Assembly (NCBI RefSeq): GCF_021249405.1
Contig: NZ_CP089593.1
Location: 248,001 to 312,000 of the forward strand
From: Halobacterium zhouii
GTDB taxonomy: Archaea; Halobacteriota; Halobacteria; Halobacteriales; Halobacteriaceae
Direction of reading: 5' to 3'
DNA length: 64,000 nucleotides
A model generated the notes under the pieces. That model worked only from the letters and a program-made list of their open reading frames with translations, was not told where the DNA came from and did not search any database. The position numbers and the translations under genes were made by a program. Each line of letters starts with the position of its first letter. The stretch's first letter is position 1. Positions 1 through 8,384 of this stretch are shown one piece after another.

Positions 1-866
1 AAGCCCCAGGAGAGCGTGGTGCCCGAGAAGCCGAGGTAGGACAGCGAACTCTCGAGGAGGATGATGGCGGCGACCTGCGTCGTCGCGAGCACGAGGATGG
101 GCGTGACTGCGTTCGGGAGGACGTGTTTCGCGACCACACGCAGGTCGCTCGCGCCGATGCTGCGCGCGGCCTTCACGTACTCGGACTCCGAGACCGTGAG
201 TGCTTCGCCGCGCGCGATGCGCGCGAGCCACACCCAGTTCACGAGGCCGACGACGAGCACGACCGTTCCCGGGAGCGTGAACGTCGCGGGCATTTCGGGC
301 GCGAGGCCGAGTGCCACCCACGGGTCGGGTATCTCGACGGTCGCGGTGCCGAACAGGCCGACGAGCGAGACGGCGAGCACGAGCGACGGGAACGCAAGCA
401 TCACGTCCGCGGCGCGCATCAGCGCGTCGTCGGCCTTCCCGCCGTAGAAGCCGGCGGCCAGGCCGACCGGCACGCCGATGATGGCGGCGACAGCGACGCC
501 GAGCAGGCCGACGAGCAGCGAGGTGCGCGCGCCGTAGATGACGCGGGAGAGCACGCCCTGTCCGAGCGCGTTCGTGCCCAGCGGGTACGCCCACGTGGCC
601 TCGATCTGCTTCGTCTGTTTGACCACCTGGACGGACCCGTCCACCATCTTCGTCGAGGTCACCACGCGCTCCGCGCTGAGCCCGATCGGCGGGAGGAGTT
701 TCCGCTGGAGGTGCTGGGCGGTCGGGTCGTGGGGCGCCAGGAACGGCGCGAACACGGCGACGAAGAGGATAGCCCCGAACAGGCCGACGCCGACCTTCGC
801 GAGCGCGCTCCGTCGGAACTCGCGCGCGAGGTTCCGGCGGGTGCGCGGTGAGATCACCGCGACCAC
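1..866 (-). CDS. Dipeptide/oligopeptide ABC transporter permease, DppC-like (3' end outside window)
   Basis: Second membrane permease of a peptide-type ABC importer. The reading frame runs off the left edge. Close to that edge it encodes a run ESSLSYLGFS, the hallmark just after the EAA loop of DppC/OppC permeases. The N-terminus (SPRTRRNLAREFRRSALAKVG followed by a hydrophobic segment) also matches the family. The start is uncertain. GTG codons at 866 and 857 are in frame, and the frame stays open back to 918 with plausible sequence (SNDSTTSASATS) but no start codon. An ATG at 910 that overlaps the dppB stop and has a good Shine-Dalgarno (GGAGGTGA) reads into another frame that stops after 18 codons. 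Transcribed after the DppA- and DppB-like genes as one operon. Family call firm, start weak. Confidence 0.85.
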   Translation of the reverse strand, partial: MVAVISPRTRRNLAREFRRSALAKVGVGLFGAILFVAVFAPFLAPHDPTAQHLQRKLLPPIGLSAERVVTSTKMVDGSVQVVKQTKQIEATWAYPLGTNALGQGVLSRVIYGARTSLLVGLLGVAVAAIIGVPVGLAAGFYGGKADDALMRAADVMLAFPSLVLAVSLVGLFGTATVEIPDPWVALGLAPEMPATFTLPGTVVLVVGLVNWVWLARIARGEALTVSESEYVKAARSIGASDLRVVAKHVLPNAVTPILVLATTQVAAIILLESSLSYLGFSGTTLSWG

Positions 867-906
867 CCCGCCGGCGACGGACGTCGCGCTGGCGCTTGTC
901 GTCGAG

Positions 907-1911
907 TCATTCGACGGTCACCTCCGGACTGACGTACGCGTACAGCACGTCGACGGCGGTGTTCACGACCACGAAGCCCGCGCTGATGACGATGAGACAG
1001 CCCTGGAGTATCATCCAGTGCTGGGACTTGATGGCGTTGATGAGGAGGTTGCCCAGCCCCGGCAGGTCGAAGACCCGCTCCGTGATGACCGCGCCCCCGA
1101 TGAGCGTGCCGAGCTGGAGGCCGAGCACCGTGATGATGGGGATGAGCGTGTTCTTCAGGACGTGTCGGTAGCGGACCAGCGACTCCGGCAGGCCCTTCGC
1201 GCGCAGCGCCTTCACGTACCCCTGCCCGAGTTCCTCGAGCATCCCCGAGCGCGTGAGCCGCGTCACGAGCGCCGTGAAGTACGTCCCGAGCGTGACCGCC
1301 GGCAGCGTCATGTGGGCGAGCCACGCCACCATCCACCGGGTCTCTCCGACGAGCAGGTGGCGGAGCGCGTCCACGAACAGCACGGTGTTGCCGTTTATCT
1401 TCGCCATCGTCCCGGTCGGGAAGACGTTCAACTGCACGGCCAGCAGGAGCGTCAGCATCAATCCGAGCCAGAAGTTCGGCGTCGAGATGCCGCCGAGCGA
1501 GAGCACCGTCGCGCCGTAGTCCGCCGGCTCGTGGCGGTTCGTCGCGCTCACCACTCCGAGCGGAATCGAGAACACCATCGCGACGACGGTGGCCGACACC
1601 GCGAGCTCGACGCTCACCGGGAGCGCGTTGAGCACCTGCGCCGAGACGGCGGTGTTCGCGGCGTAGGACTGGCCCATGTCGAAGTGGAGCAGCCCCCAGA
1701 CGTAGTCCAGGTACTGTACGTAGATGGGGCGGTTCAGGCCGTACTCGACGGCTATCTGGTGTCGCAACTGGGGGCCGGCGTCCAGGGGCGCGATGAACGT
1801 CACGGGACTGCCCGGCGTGACGTACCGCAGCGCGAAGACGACGGTGACGACAGTCCACACGACGAGCACGCCCTGTACCGTTCGTTTCGCCAGGAAGCGT
1901 GCGTATCCCAT
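907..1911 (-). CDS. Dipeptide/oligopeptide ABC transporter permease, DppB-like
   Basis: 334-residue inner membrane permease of the binding-protein-dependent transport family. It begins MGYARFLAKRTVQG with a first transmembrane helix, then the long extracytoplasmic loop typical of DppB (PIYVQYLDYVWGLLHFDMGQ). Several more helices follow, with the cytoplasmic EAA loop near residues 230-255 (VKALRAKGLPESLVRYRHVL) that docks on the ATPase subunits. Length and order are normal for DppB/OppB. The start lies 6 nt after the stop of the binding-protein gene and the stop abuts the next permease, so the three are co-transcribed. ATPase subunits are not in this window and are probably beyond position 1. 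The transported substrate cannot be told from sequence. Confidence 0.95.
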   Translation of the reverse strand: MGYARFLAKRTVQGVLVVWTVVTVVFALRYVTPGSPVTFIAPLDAGPQLRHQIAVEYGLNRPIYVQYLDYVWGLLHFDMGQSYAANTAVSAQVLNALPVSVELAVSATVVAMVFSIPLGVVSATNRHEPADYGATVLSLGGISTPNFWLGLMLTLLLAVQLNVFPTGTMAKINGNTVLFVDALRHLLVGETRWMVAWLAHMTLPAVTLGTYFTALVTRLTRSGMLEELGQGYVKALRAKGLPESLVRYRHVLKNTLIPIITVLGLQLGTLIGGAVITERVFDLPGLGNLLINAIKSQHWMILQGCLIVISAGFVVVNTAVDVLYAYVSPEVTVE

Positions 1912-1917
1912 CGGTGT

Positions 1918-3570
1918 TCACTGGGCTGGCGTGATGGCGTACGCGTCGATTCGCTCGTCGTTCCGGGGCTCCCACTGAATCCGGCTCGAGGCGCCGTAGA
2001 CGCTGTACTGGCGGTTGAGGAATATCCACGGCGCCTCCTCGCGGCACAGCGTGTTCGCCTGCTGGAGGAGGTCCTCCCGCTCGCCCTTCTTCGCGGTGCT
2101 GTTGGCGTCCGCGAGGAGTTGGTCGAGCTCCTCGTTCTTGTAGGACGTGAGCGAGCCGTCGCTGGTCAGCGTCGGGTTGATGGTCTGGCTCGCGTCGAAC
2201 GTCGCGTTCCCCCAGCCGATGAGGTAGAAGTCCGGCCCGGTCGTGATGTCCGAGTCGACGAGGCTCGTCGCGAGCGACTGGAAGTTCCGCTGTTTCACCT
2301 CGCAGGTGACGTTCGGGAGCTTATCGATCATGTTCGCGACGGCGCGAGCGATCTGGACGTCCTTCAGGTAGCGTCCGGCGGGCGTGTGGAGCGTGATGGA
2401 CGCGCCGGCGTGCCCGCTCTCCTCGACCAGTTGCTCGGCCTTCCCAGGGTCGTGCGGGAACGGATCCAGGTCGGAGTCGTGCCCGAAGAACGAGTTCAGC
2501 GTGGGTTGGCTGGTTTTCGCGCCGAAGTCCTGCAGGACGTTGGACACGATGCTCTGGAGGTCGACCGCGTAGTTCATCGCGCGCCGGAACTTCGCGGAGG
2601 AGAACGGCTCGACGGTCGACTTCATCCCGTTGTAGAGGACGCGCGTGCTGCCGACCGCGGAGACCGACGCGTCGGAGTTCTCGACGCGGGAGACGGACTG
2701 TGGCGGGACGTTCACGACGAGGTCGGTCTCGCCGGCGACGAGTTGGTTCACGCGCACGCTCGGCTTCGACGCGCTGTTCATCGTGAGCTTGGAGACGGCA
2801 GCGGGCTCCCGCCAGTAGTCCTCGTTGCGCTGGAAGACGACGCGCACGTTCTTCTCGAAGTCGGTCTGAACGAACGGCCCGGTGCCGTTCATGTGCTGTG
2901 CGACGTAGGACTTCCCTTTTTCTTCCACCCACGACTTCTCCACCACGTCGCAGTAGATGGCGAACTCGGCGAAGACGAGCGGGTTGAACCCCTCCGAGTG
3001 TACGTCCACGGCGCGCTGGCCGTCCACCACTTCGGCGCCCGTGACGCCGGCGAGTTGCCCCTGCTGGGGGCTCGTGAAGCCGACGTCGTTGTCCACGATG
3101 CGATTGATGGTGTACGCAACGTCGTCGGGTGTGAGGTCGTTGCCAGTCTTGTGGAACGTCGGGCCCTCTCGGATCGTAAAGCGCACCCGCCCCTTCTCCT
3201 TGCGCTCCCACTCGGTCGCGAGCATCGGGATGATCTTCCCTTCCGGCGAACGGCTCAACAGGCCCTCGTAGGACTGCCGCATGACGATGTCCGTCGGGAT
3301 GTCCCGGTGGTCGTGCGGGTCTAGCGTGGTCGGCATCTTCCCCTGCGTGATGCTCACCGGGAACTCGTCCGGCGGCGATTGGTTCTCGGCTGGTTCACTG
3401 GTGTCGGCCCCGTCCGTGGTTCCGTCCTCACTCGTCTCCGGTTCGGACGTCTCTGTCTGTCCCTGTTGCGTGGAGCAACCCGCGATCATCGTCGTCACAG
3501 CGGCTCCGCCGGCGCTGGTCAGGAACGCTCGACGCGACTGGCTACCACTGTCCGTGTCACCATCTGCCAT
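1918..3570 (-). CDS. ABC transporter substrate-binding lipoprotein, DppA/OppA (SBP_bac_5) family
   Basis: 550-residue extracytoplasmic solute receptor. The N-terminus carries a Tat signal (S12-R13-R14-A-F-L) followed by a short hydrophobic stretch and a lipobox ending at C32 (IAGC). The mature protein would therefore be exported folded and lipid-anchored, the usual arrangement in haloarchaea. A Thr/Glu/Asp-rich linker follows (residues 34-65). The family pattern is then visible: LDPHDHRDIPTDIVMRQSYE, FTIREGPTFHKTGNDLTPDD and RRAMNYAVDLQSIV. First gene of the operon with the two permeases. An upstream TATA-like stretch is not obvious. Peptide, nickel or sugar-oligomer specificity is all possible in this family. 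Confidence 0.94.
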   Translation of the reverse strand: MADGDTDSGSQSRRAFLTSAGGAAVTTMIAGCSTQQGQTETSEPETSEDGTTDGADTSEPAENQSPPDEFPVSITQGKMPTTLDPHDHRDIPTDIVMRQSYEGLLSRSPEGKIIPMLATEWERKEKGRVRFTIREGPTFHKTGNDLTPDDVAYTINRIVDNDVGFTSPQQGQLAGVTGAEVVDGQRAVDVHSEGFNPLVFAEFAIYCDVVEKSWVEEKGKSYVAQHMNGTGPFVQTDFEKNVRVVFQRNEDYWREPAAVSKLTMNSASKPSVRVNQLVAGETDLVVNVPPQSVSRVENSDASVSAVGSTRVLYNGMKSTVEPFSSAKFRRAMNYAVDLQSIVSNVLQDFGAKTSQPTLNSFFGHDSDLDPFPHDPGKAEQLVEESGHAGASITLHTPAGRYLKDVQIARAVANMIDKLPNVTCEVKQRNFQSLATSLVDSDITTGPDFYLIGWGNATFDASQTINPTLTSDGSLTSYKNEELDQLLADANSTAKKGEREDLLQQANTLCREEAPWIFLNRQYSVYGASSRIQWEPRNDERIDAYAITPAQ

Positions 3571-3720
3571 ATCACACCGCTTCGAATCTGCGGCCCTTTA
3601 TGACTTTATACCGTGGTGGTTTTGATGGGGAAAACAAGCCCCGTTCGGGGTCTCGACATGGAGCCGTCGAAGCCGCCACTCGACACCACCCTTTTCCGGC
3701 GCGAGAGACACCATCCCACG

Positions 3721-3837
3721 ATGACAGCGTCCAACCCCGTCCAGTGTCCGATCTGCGGGTGGACTGGGCAGCCAGCAGACCTCGACAGCACCGGCGGCGA
3801 ATCAGCGTGCCCGACGTGCGGCGAGTCCATGGAGTGA
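3721..3837 (+). CDS. Small zinc-ribbon protein (38 aa)
   Basis: Tiny protein with two CxxC pairs (C9/C12 and C30/C33), forming one complete zinc ribbon with knuckles CPICGW and CPTCG. An ATG further upstream at 3658 is in frame, but the translated extension is basic and unlike a halophilic protein, so the ATG at 3721 is preferred. Single-domain ribbons of this size are common in haloarchaea. Their function is mostly unknown, with protein or nucleic-acid contacts assumed. It stands alone between the transporter operon (divergent) and tRNA-Phe. Confidence 0.7.
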   Translation: MTASNPVQCPICGWTGQPADLDSTGGESACPTCGESME

Positions 3838-3892
3838 GTCGGCTGGCGATTCGAAATCCTTTTTTCTGTCGTCCGCATCGGTCGGGATGCGA

Positions 3893-3966
3893 GCCGCCTT
3901 AGCTCAGACTGGGAGAGCACTCGACTGAAGATCGAGCTGTCCCTGGTTCAAATCCGGGAGGCGGCA
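3893..3966 (+). tRNA. tRNA-Phe (anticodon GAA)
   Basis: Full cloverleaf. The acceptor GCCGCCT pairs with AGGCGGC (discriminator A at 3966). The anticodon stem CTCGA/TCGAG encloses the loop CTGAAGA with anticodon GAA. The T arm CCTGG/CCGGG encloses TTCAAAT, with one G-U pair. CCA is not encoded. No intron. The last 16 bases and two following bases are repeated 154 nt downstream. Confidence 0.95.
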
Positions 3967-4104
3967 CTTCTGTGATTCTAAACGACGAGCGTAGCGAGGA
4001 GTGTTCGAATCCAGAACGTGTTCCGACCGCGATTTGAACGAGACGAGTCGCAAGCCCGGGAAGCGAACGGAGTGAGCGACCCGGAACGTCTCGGCGTAGT
4101 TCAC

Positions 4105-4122
4105 AATCCGGGAGGCGGCACT
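4105..4122 (+). repeat. Copy of the tRNA-Phe 3' end (18/18)
   Basis: Identical to positions 3951-3968, which are the T-stem 3' side, acceptor 3' strand and two flanking bases of tRNA-Phe. The preceding GTTCACA also resembles the T loop GTTCAAA. The 136-bp spacer between the copies holds no gene and is full of T-loop-like and palindromic pieces. Geometry fits a tRNA-directed integration scar (attL/attR type). Confidence 0.75.
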
Positions 4123-4518
4123 CACCCACTTTTTCCTCGTCGGGCTCTTCGCTCACTGCGTTCGCTCAGAACCACTCCTCGCAAAAACTTGGGGAAAAAC
4201 GTCCCGGGCGCTCCCTTCGGTCACGCCCGGTGAAACCTCGTCTTGCTTCGATCGCCGCGGTATGCTAGCCGTTGTGGTTATCGCGGACGAGCGTATCCTC
4301 GAGTATCTATCAACGACGATGACGAGCACATCGAAGAGAATGGCCGATAGCGGTGATGTTCAATTCCCCCTTACTGTATCGGAGAGCGGCGTCGGAAGTT
4401 GGTCGGTTACGGGTCAGTCCAGCATCTCGAGAACGACGTCCATCGAATCACCGACGGTAGTTGCTTGACGCTGTCGCGATTCGCAACGTTTTCACGCGTC
4501 ATCTGTTGAGAAGGGGCC
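4123..4518. other. Intergenic stretch without a convincing gene
   Basis: Contains a GC-rich inverted repeat around 4203-4230 (CCGGGCG...CGCCCGG) and an unconvincing 68-codon open frame at 4262-4468 whose product lacks any recognisable domain. Nothing else identified. Confidence 0.5.
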
Positions 4519-5484
4519 GTGCAGCGGGCAGTTCGAGTCGTCGGTTACGTCGTGTTACTCGTCACAGCGACAGTACTGCTCGGGAATGCAGTTGTCGAAC
4601 CGACGCACGTCTCGTTCGCCGGTGTGGGGTTTAGTGGGGGTCTGGTGTTAGTCGGTGCTGTAACTGCAACCGTCGAACGTCGGAGCACGTTCGATAGCCT
4701 CGACGCGACACCCTTCGAGTCGAGTGACGCTGCCGACGCCTTTGCGGTCACAGTCGCGGCTGGCCTTACGTACGTCTTGAGTGTTCACGCAGGCTTCGGG
4801 CCCGTTCTTGGGTCGGCGCTGGTTGGCGTCGCTGCTGGCCTCGGAACTCCCGACGTCGATACCGCCGCGTACTGCGGGTCGTTCGTCGGCATGACGTCGC
4901 CGGCGGTGTTCCCGTCTGTTGGCTTCGTGTTTGCAGCGGGCCTGGTTTCGGGGGTGGCGTTCGTCGCCGCAAAAGAGGCGTTCGCCGGATTCGGCGGCAA
5001 ACTCGGCACGCTTGCGCTGTTCGGATGCAGTACGACTGGACTGCTGTTGGGTATCGATTACGCCACTACAGCCGGGGTTCAGTGGAGTGACGCCGCGCTC
5101 ACAGTGCCGGTAGCTGCCGTCGCTGCCGTGGTCACCGCCGTTCTGAGCATTCGCTGCGGGCTCGGCGCCGTCCTCGGGTCGGCGCTGGTCGGCCTCGCGG
5201 CAGAGCTAGCGTTGCCGGTCGTCGTTCCGGACGTCGGCGGGCCGCTGGCGGTCGTTGCTTTCTGTGCATCCTTCGTCGGGATGTCGACGCGCGAGCGACT
5301 GGGGAGAGAGGTCTGGGTCGGACTCGCTGGGGCGCTGTGTGGCCTCGTCTTCATCGTCGTCGCTCCGGCGTTCGTCGGCGCGGGCGGGAAACTCGGCACT
5401 ACCGCTTTCATCTCTTGTGTGGCGCTGGCAGGCGCCGACCGACTCGTCACTTCGGTGAGCGGCTGGTTCGGATTGTCGGTGTAG
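4519..5484 (+). CDS. Membrane protein with internal two-fold repeat, function unknown
   Basis: 321 residues from a GTG start, almost entirely hydrophobic, with roughly nine or ten predicted membrane segments. The two halves repeat each other. GFGPVLGSALVGVAAGLGTP, then AYCGSFVGM, then FGGKLGTLALFGC (about residues 91-180) recur as GLGAVLGSALVGLAAELALP, AFCASFVGM and GAGGKLGTTAFISC (about residues 214-305). This is an internal duplication, and the SFVGM and GGKLGT motifs are strictly kept in both. The pattern suggests a pseudo-symmetric transporter or channel. No family is recognised with confidence. It is flanked by intergenic DNA on both sides, so there is no operon context. Confidence 0.8.
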   Translation: MQRAVRVVGYVVLLVTATVLLGNAVVEPTHVSFAGVGFSGGLVLVGAVTATVERRSTFDSLDATPFESSDAADAFAVTVAAGLTYVLSVHAGFGPVLGSALVGVAAGLGTPDVDTAAYCGSFVGMTSPAVFPSVGFVFAAGLVSGVAFVAAKEAFAGFGGKLGTLALFGCSTTGLLLGIDYATTAGVQWSDAALTVPVAAVAAVVTAVLSIRCGLGAVLGSALVGLAAELALPVVVPDVGGPLAVVAFCASFVGMSTRERLGREVWVGLAGALCGLVFIVVAPAFVGAGGKLGTTAFISCVALAGADRLVTSVSGWFGLSV

Positions 5485-5648
5485 CAGCCGTCGATGCGAC
5501 CTGCTCGCGGGCCAGCGGTCCGCTCGCGTGAGTCGAGTTCCCCTTCGGTCGACCTCGCGCTCGCCGTGGTACGCTGGCCGTCTCTGAGGCAGTTTCATTT
5601 CACACACGTCGCCCAAACCGATTTGCCGATTGCTGGCGAACGGACAGT

Positions 5649-6362
5649 ATGGCTGGGGAGAGCGAGAAGTCTGGCTCCGAGTCGCCCGAGCACGCGGAAC
5701 TTGGTGAGGACATCGTCGGCGACGTCGGGGACATGACGTCGATTCTGGGGCACGCGTACCGCGGGGAGCTAGACCGGGAGACGACGTGGCGGTCGCGCCT
5801 CGACCAGACGACGACGTGGGCGGTGACGGTGATGGCGGCCATTCTGACGTGGGCGTTCTCGAGTTCGGACAACCCCCACTACGTCATCCTCGTCGGCGTG
5901 GCAGCGGTCGCGATATTCCTCCTCATCGAGTCCCGCCGGTACCGCGACTACGACGTGTACCGGTCGCGCGTGCGATTGTTTCAGGAGAACCTGCTCGCGA
6001 ACGCGCTCGACCCAACGCAGGGCGTGGTCCACGAGGACTGGCGTGCGGAGCTCAGCCACGACTATCGGAAACCGACGCTGAAGGTGTCGATGGTGGAGGC
6101 CGTGGGGAACCGCCTGCGGCGGGTGTATCTGGCGTTGCTGGTGGTCCTGCTCGCGGCCTGGGTGTTCCGGATTACGGCGTTCGTCCCGGGTGAGTCGTGG
6201 CGTTCGACGGCGGCCATCGCGTCCCTCTCCGGGTTGGTCGTGGTGGGCATTGTCGGCGCGTTCTACGCGGTCGTGTTCGTGGTGGCGTTCTGGCCGCGGG
6301 ACCGGGAGGCGATGGGGGAGTTCCGTAAGGGCGAAGCCGGGAAGTGGAAGCAAGAGGAGTGA
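5649..6362 (+). CDS. DUF2270-family integral membrane protein
   Basis: 237 residues. A soluble acidic N-terminus (about 45 residues) contains DVGDMTSILGHAYRGELDRE. Two closely spaced helices follow at about residues 55-95 (AVTVMAAILTWAFSSSD; VILVGVAAVAIFLLIESRRY). A conserved cytoplasmic block RYRDYDVYRSRVRLFQENLL comes next, then two more helices near residues 160-215. This is the layout of the predicted membrane family DUF2270, which is widespread in archaea and of unknown function. The ATG at 5649 is the first in frame. Confidence 0.85.
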   Translation: MAGESEKSGSESPEHAELGEDIVGDVGDMTSILGHAYRGELDRETTWRSRLDQTTTWAVTVMAAILTWAFSSSDNPHYVILVGVAAVAIFLLIESRRYRDYDVYRSRVRLFQENLLANALDPTQGVVHEDWRAELSHDYRKPTLKVSMVEAVGNRLRRVYLALLVVLLAAWVFRITAFVPGESWRSTAAIASLSGLVVVGIVGAFYAVVFVVAFWPRDREAMGEFRKGEAGKWKQEE

Positions 6363-6522
6363 TTGGGCTGTCGCCTCGTTCGTCGGTACGACTGGCTTAC
6401 GCGCTGTCACGCCGGCTTACTCAGAGATGGACGAGGTTTCGTCACGCAGACGCCTCATAACGAAGTGTTCAGGTGTCGACGCAACGTTCATGGCACAGCA
6501 GAGCAGGGCCAGGGAGGAGACG

Positions 6523-6762
6523 ATGGAAGCGACCAAACGAACTGGAACGGACCCGATAGTCCTCGCGTCGGTGGCGTCCGTCGCGCTCTCGTGGTTCTAC
6601 TTCTACGTGCGCGGGGAGCGCTTGAAGGGAATCTTCGTCGGTCTGTGGCCCCCGACGCTGCTCGCGTTCGCGAGTTACTTCCGACAGCAAGAGATGCAGG
6701 AGTCGATGAAACACGGGGCGAGCGGCGTCGTCACGCGCGTCCAGCGGATGATGCAGCAGTAG
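6523..6762 (+). CDS. Small membrane protein, 79 aa
   Basis: The start at 6523 is chosen because it is preceded by GGGAGGAGA, a strong ribosome binding site. The longer frame upstream encodes basic, non-halophilic sequence. The product has one or two hydrophobic stretches (PIVLASVASVALSWFYFYV and IFVGLWPPTLLAFASYF) and a polar tail rich in Q and M. No family recognised. It follows the DUF2270 gene on the same strand after a 160-bp gap. Confidence 0.6.
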   Translation: MEATKRTGTDPIVLASVASVALSWFYFYVRGERLKGIFVGLWPPTLLAFASYFRQQEMQESMKHGASGVVTRVQRMMQQ

Positions 6763-6836
6763 TCAGCAGGAGCGCTCGCGGACCGCGGTTCCGGCGAGAG
6801 TTAACTGTTAAATTACGTGGGGGGATACGTCCCTCC

Positions 6837-7505
6837 GTGCAAGCAGGAGTACTCGGCGTCGTCGACGGCGACTTCGACGTCGTCGACTCGTTTTCGGACT
6901 CGGTGACGGACGGCGACCGCGAACTGGCGCGGCGACTGGAGATACGCGGCGTGTTCTCGCTGCCGTCCGGCGAGATGGCGTTCGCGGGGCGCGCGGCGGA
7001 GGAGTACCTTCGCGAGCGCGAGACCCACGCCATCGAGGACGGTGAAATCGAGGTCCGAGAGGACCCGCGGGTGGGCACGCGGTACACGGAGTTCGTCGGC
7101 GTGCCGGGCGAGTTCGTCGTCGTCGGGAGCGGCGACGGCGAGTTCGCGTTCGACCTCGTTAGCGCGGACACGAACACGGACGTCGAGCGCGCGACCCTCG
7201 ACCTGGACGGGTTCTTCACAGCGCACGGGTCGGCGCGCCCCTGGCAGGCGGGGTTCTACGGCGCGGGTGACGACCCGGTGACCGGCGTGGTTCACGGGTC
7301 GGACCTGCGAAACGAGTACGATCTCGATGGGATGCTTGCGGATTCGAACCTGAACCAGGTCGGGTTGACGTACGAGTACGACGGCGAGGACGTGAAGATG
7401 ACCGCGTCCCGGAGCGGGTACGTGGAACTCTACCGGCCACAGACGTTCGGCCGCGAGGACTACCTCGAGTACCTCCGCGAGGAAGTGCTGTCCCACGTCG
7501 AGTAG
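6837..7505 (+). CDS. Conserved haloarchaeal hypothetical protein, 222 aa
   Basis: Starts at a GTG (QAGVLGVVDGDFDVVDSFSD). A TATA-like GTTAAATTA at 6808-6815 lies 26 nt upstream, giving a leaderless transcript and fixing the start. The protein is strongly acidic, soluble, without membrane segments or cysteines. It contains an FFTAHGSARPWQAGFYG stretch and a C-terminal block YRPQTFGREDYLEYLREE. No catalytic motif seen and function unknown. Confidence 0.8.
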   Translation: MQAGVLGVVDGDFDVVDSFSDSVTDGDRELARRLEIRGVFSLPSGEMAFAGRAAEEYLRERETHAIEDGEIEVREDPRVGTRYTEFVGVPGEFVVVGSGDGEFAFDLVSADTNTDVERATLDLDGFFTAHGSARPWQAGFYGAGDDPVTGVVHGSDLRNEYDLDGMLADSNLNQVGLTYEYDGEDVKMTASRSGYVELYRPQTFGREDYLEYLREEVLSHVE

Positions 7506-7741
7506 CGAGCGGGCAGCCCGGCCGCCCCGTCCGTCGGCCGGCCCGTCCGTGTGGTTGGCTGCTCACTCCGTTCGCGTGGCGTGTTGTCTGATCCATCCGC
7601 GGGGCGTGCTGTCCACTCTACCTGCGGGACGTGCTGTCCGCGCTGTTCGCGGCTGCCGGCAGAATTTGGCCGAAAAGACCGACAGAGAAGTCAGTAGAGC
7701 ACGTCTCGGACTGCCACCGCGTCCGATTCGAACCTCGGAAA

Positions 7742-7749
7742 GGTTATGA
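7742..7749 (+). promoter_or_regulatory. TATA-like box of cspA
   Basis: GGTTATGA lies 26-34 nt before the ATG at 7776, the distance expected for a leaderless haloarchaeal transcript. This favours 7776 over the upstream in-frame ATG at 7746, which would overlap the box. Confidence 0.55.
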
Positions 7750-7775
7750 GTGTGGGGGCACTTCGTACAGTTGCA

Positions 7776-7970
7776 ATGGCGACCGGTAAGGTTGACTTCT
7801 TCAACGACACGGGCGGTTACGGATTCATCGAGACTGAGGACGCAGACGAGGACGTGTTCTTCCACATGGAGGACGTCGGCGGTCCTGACCTAGAAGAGGG
7901 TCAGGAAGTCGAGTTCGACATCGAGGAAGCGGACAAGGGTCCGCGCGCGACGAACCTCGAGCGGCTGTAA
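7776..7970 (+). CDS. cspA: Cold-shock domain protein (CspA family)
   Basis: 64-residue single cold-shock domain, an OB-fold nucleic-acid chaperone in the cytoplasm. The RNP1-like motif GGYGFIETED and RNP2-like DEDVFFHMED are both present. The protein starts MATGKVDFFNDTGGYG as in other haloarchaeal Csp proteins. The shorter start is preferred because it matches family length (about 64-70 residues) and its own promoter. A strong hairpin follows the stop. Confidence 0.95.
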   Translation: MATGKVDFFNDTGGYGFIETEDADEDVFFHMEDVGGPDLEEGQEVEFDIEEADKGPRATNLERL

Positions 7971-7982
7971 TCTGGTGAACCC

Positions 7983-8002
7983 CCGGCGCCTTCGGGCGCC
8001 GG
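7983..8002 (+). terminator. 8-bp GC hairpin with UUCG loop, then T-run
   Basis: CCGGCGCC and GGCGCCGG are perfectly complementary around the loop TTCG, 12 nt after the cspA stop, and TAGTTTTC follows at 8010-8018. The UUCG tetraloop is exceptionally stable in RNA. It probably serves as a transcript end or 3' stabiliser for cspA. Confidence 0.55.
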
Positions 8003-8178
8003 CGGAGGTATAGTTTTCTGACTTTCCACGTTCCGCAGCGACGCGTCCGTTCTCGCAGCGGAACCATATTCTCCGCGTAGTGGTGACGCTCTTCGGCGCG
8101 TCTGCTTCGTCCGGATACCGGGGAACGCGGCACTGGTTGGCCACAAGACGTACCCGGCGATGTGCCGTTTGGCCGAGT

Positions 8179-8304
8179 GTGCGCGCTTCCACGCTCGCGT
8201 TGGCTTTCGGTGCGTTCCTGTTCGTGCTACCGATTCCTGGGACGTTTATCACCGGTGCGCTGGTGCTGATCGCTGGTGCCGTCGCACGATTTGCCGGCCA
8301 CTAG
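8179..8304 (+). CDS. Very small membrane protein (about 41 aa)
   Basis: From the GTG at 8179 the frame encodes two hydrophobic segments separated by LPIPGTFITG. This PIPGTF turn recurs in small haloarchaeal membrane proteins. The frame remains open upstream to 8080, but the extra sequence is Arg/Trp/Cys-rich and unlike a real N-terminus. Moderately supported by composition only. Confidence 0.45.
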   Translation: MRASTLALAFGAFLFVLPIPGTFITGALVLIAGAVARFAGH

Positions 8305-8384
8305 CCGGTGTCGGCGACGGGAGCCACTCGCGGAAACGAACTAGTCCTCGGAGATAAAACAGACCTCGGGGCCGGGTCTCGGCT

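Noticed and set aside
538..3324. A 928-codon open frame on the plus strand across the transporter operon
   Set aside because: It is antisense to three confidently identified genes, and its product is His/Arg/Val-rich with no domain. Long antisense frames are expected in DNA with very high GC at codon third positions.
4262..4468. Short open frame of 68 codons downstream of tRNA-Phe
   Set aside because: No domain, no ribosome binding site or TATA box at suitable distance, and composition less acidic than real neighbours.
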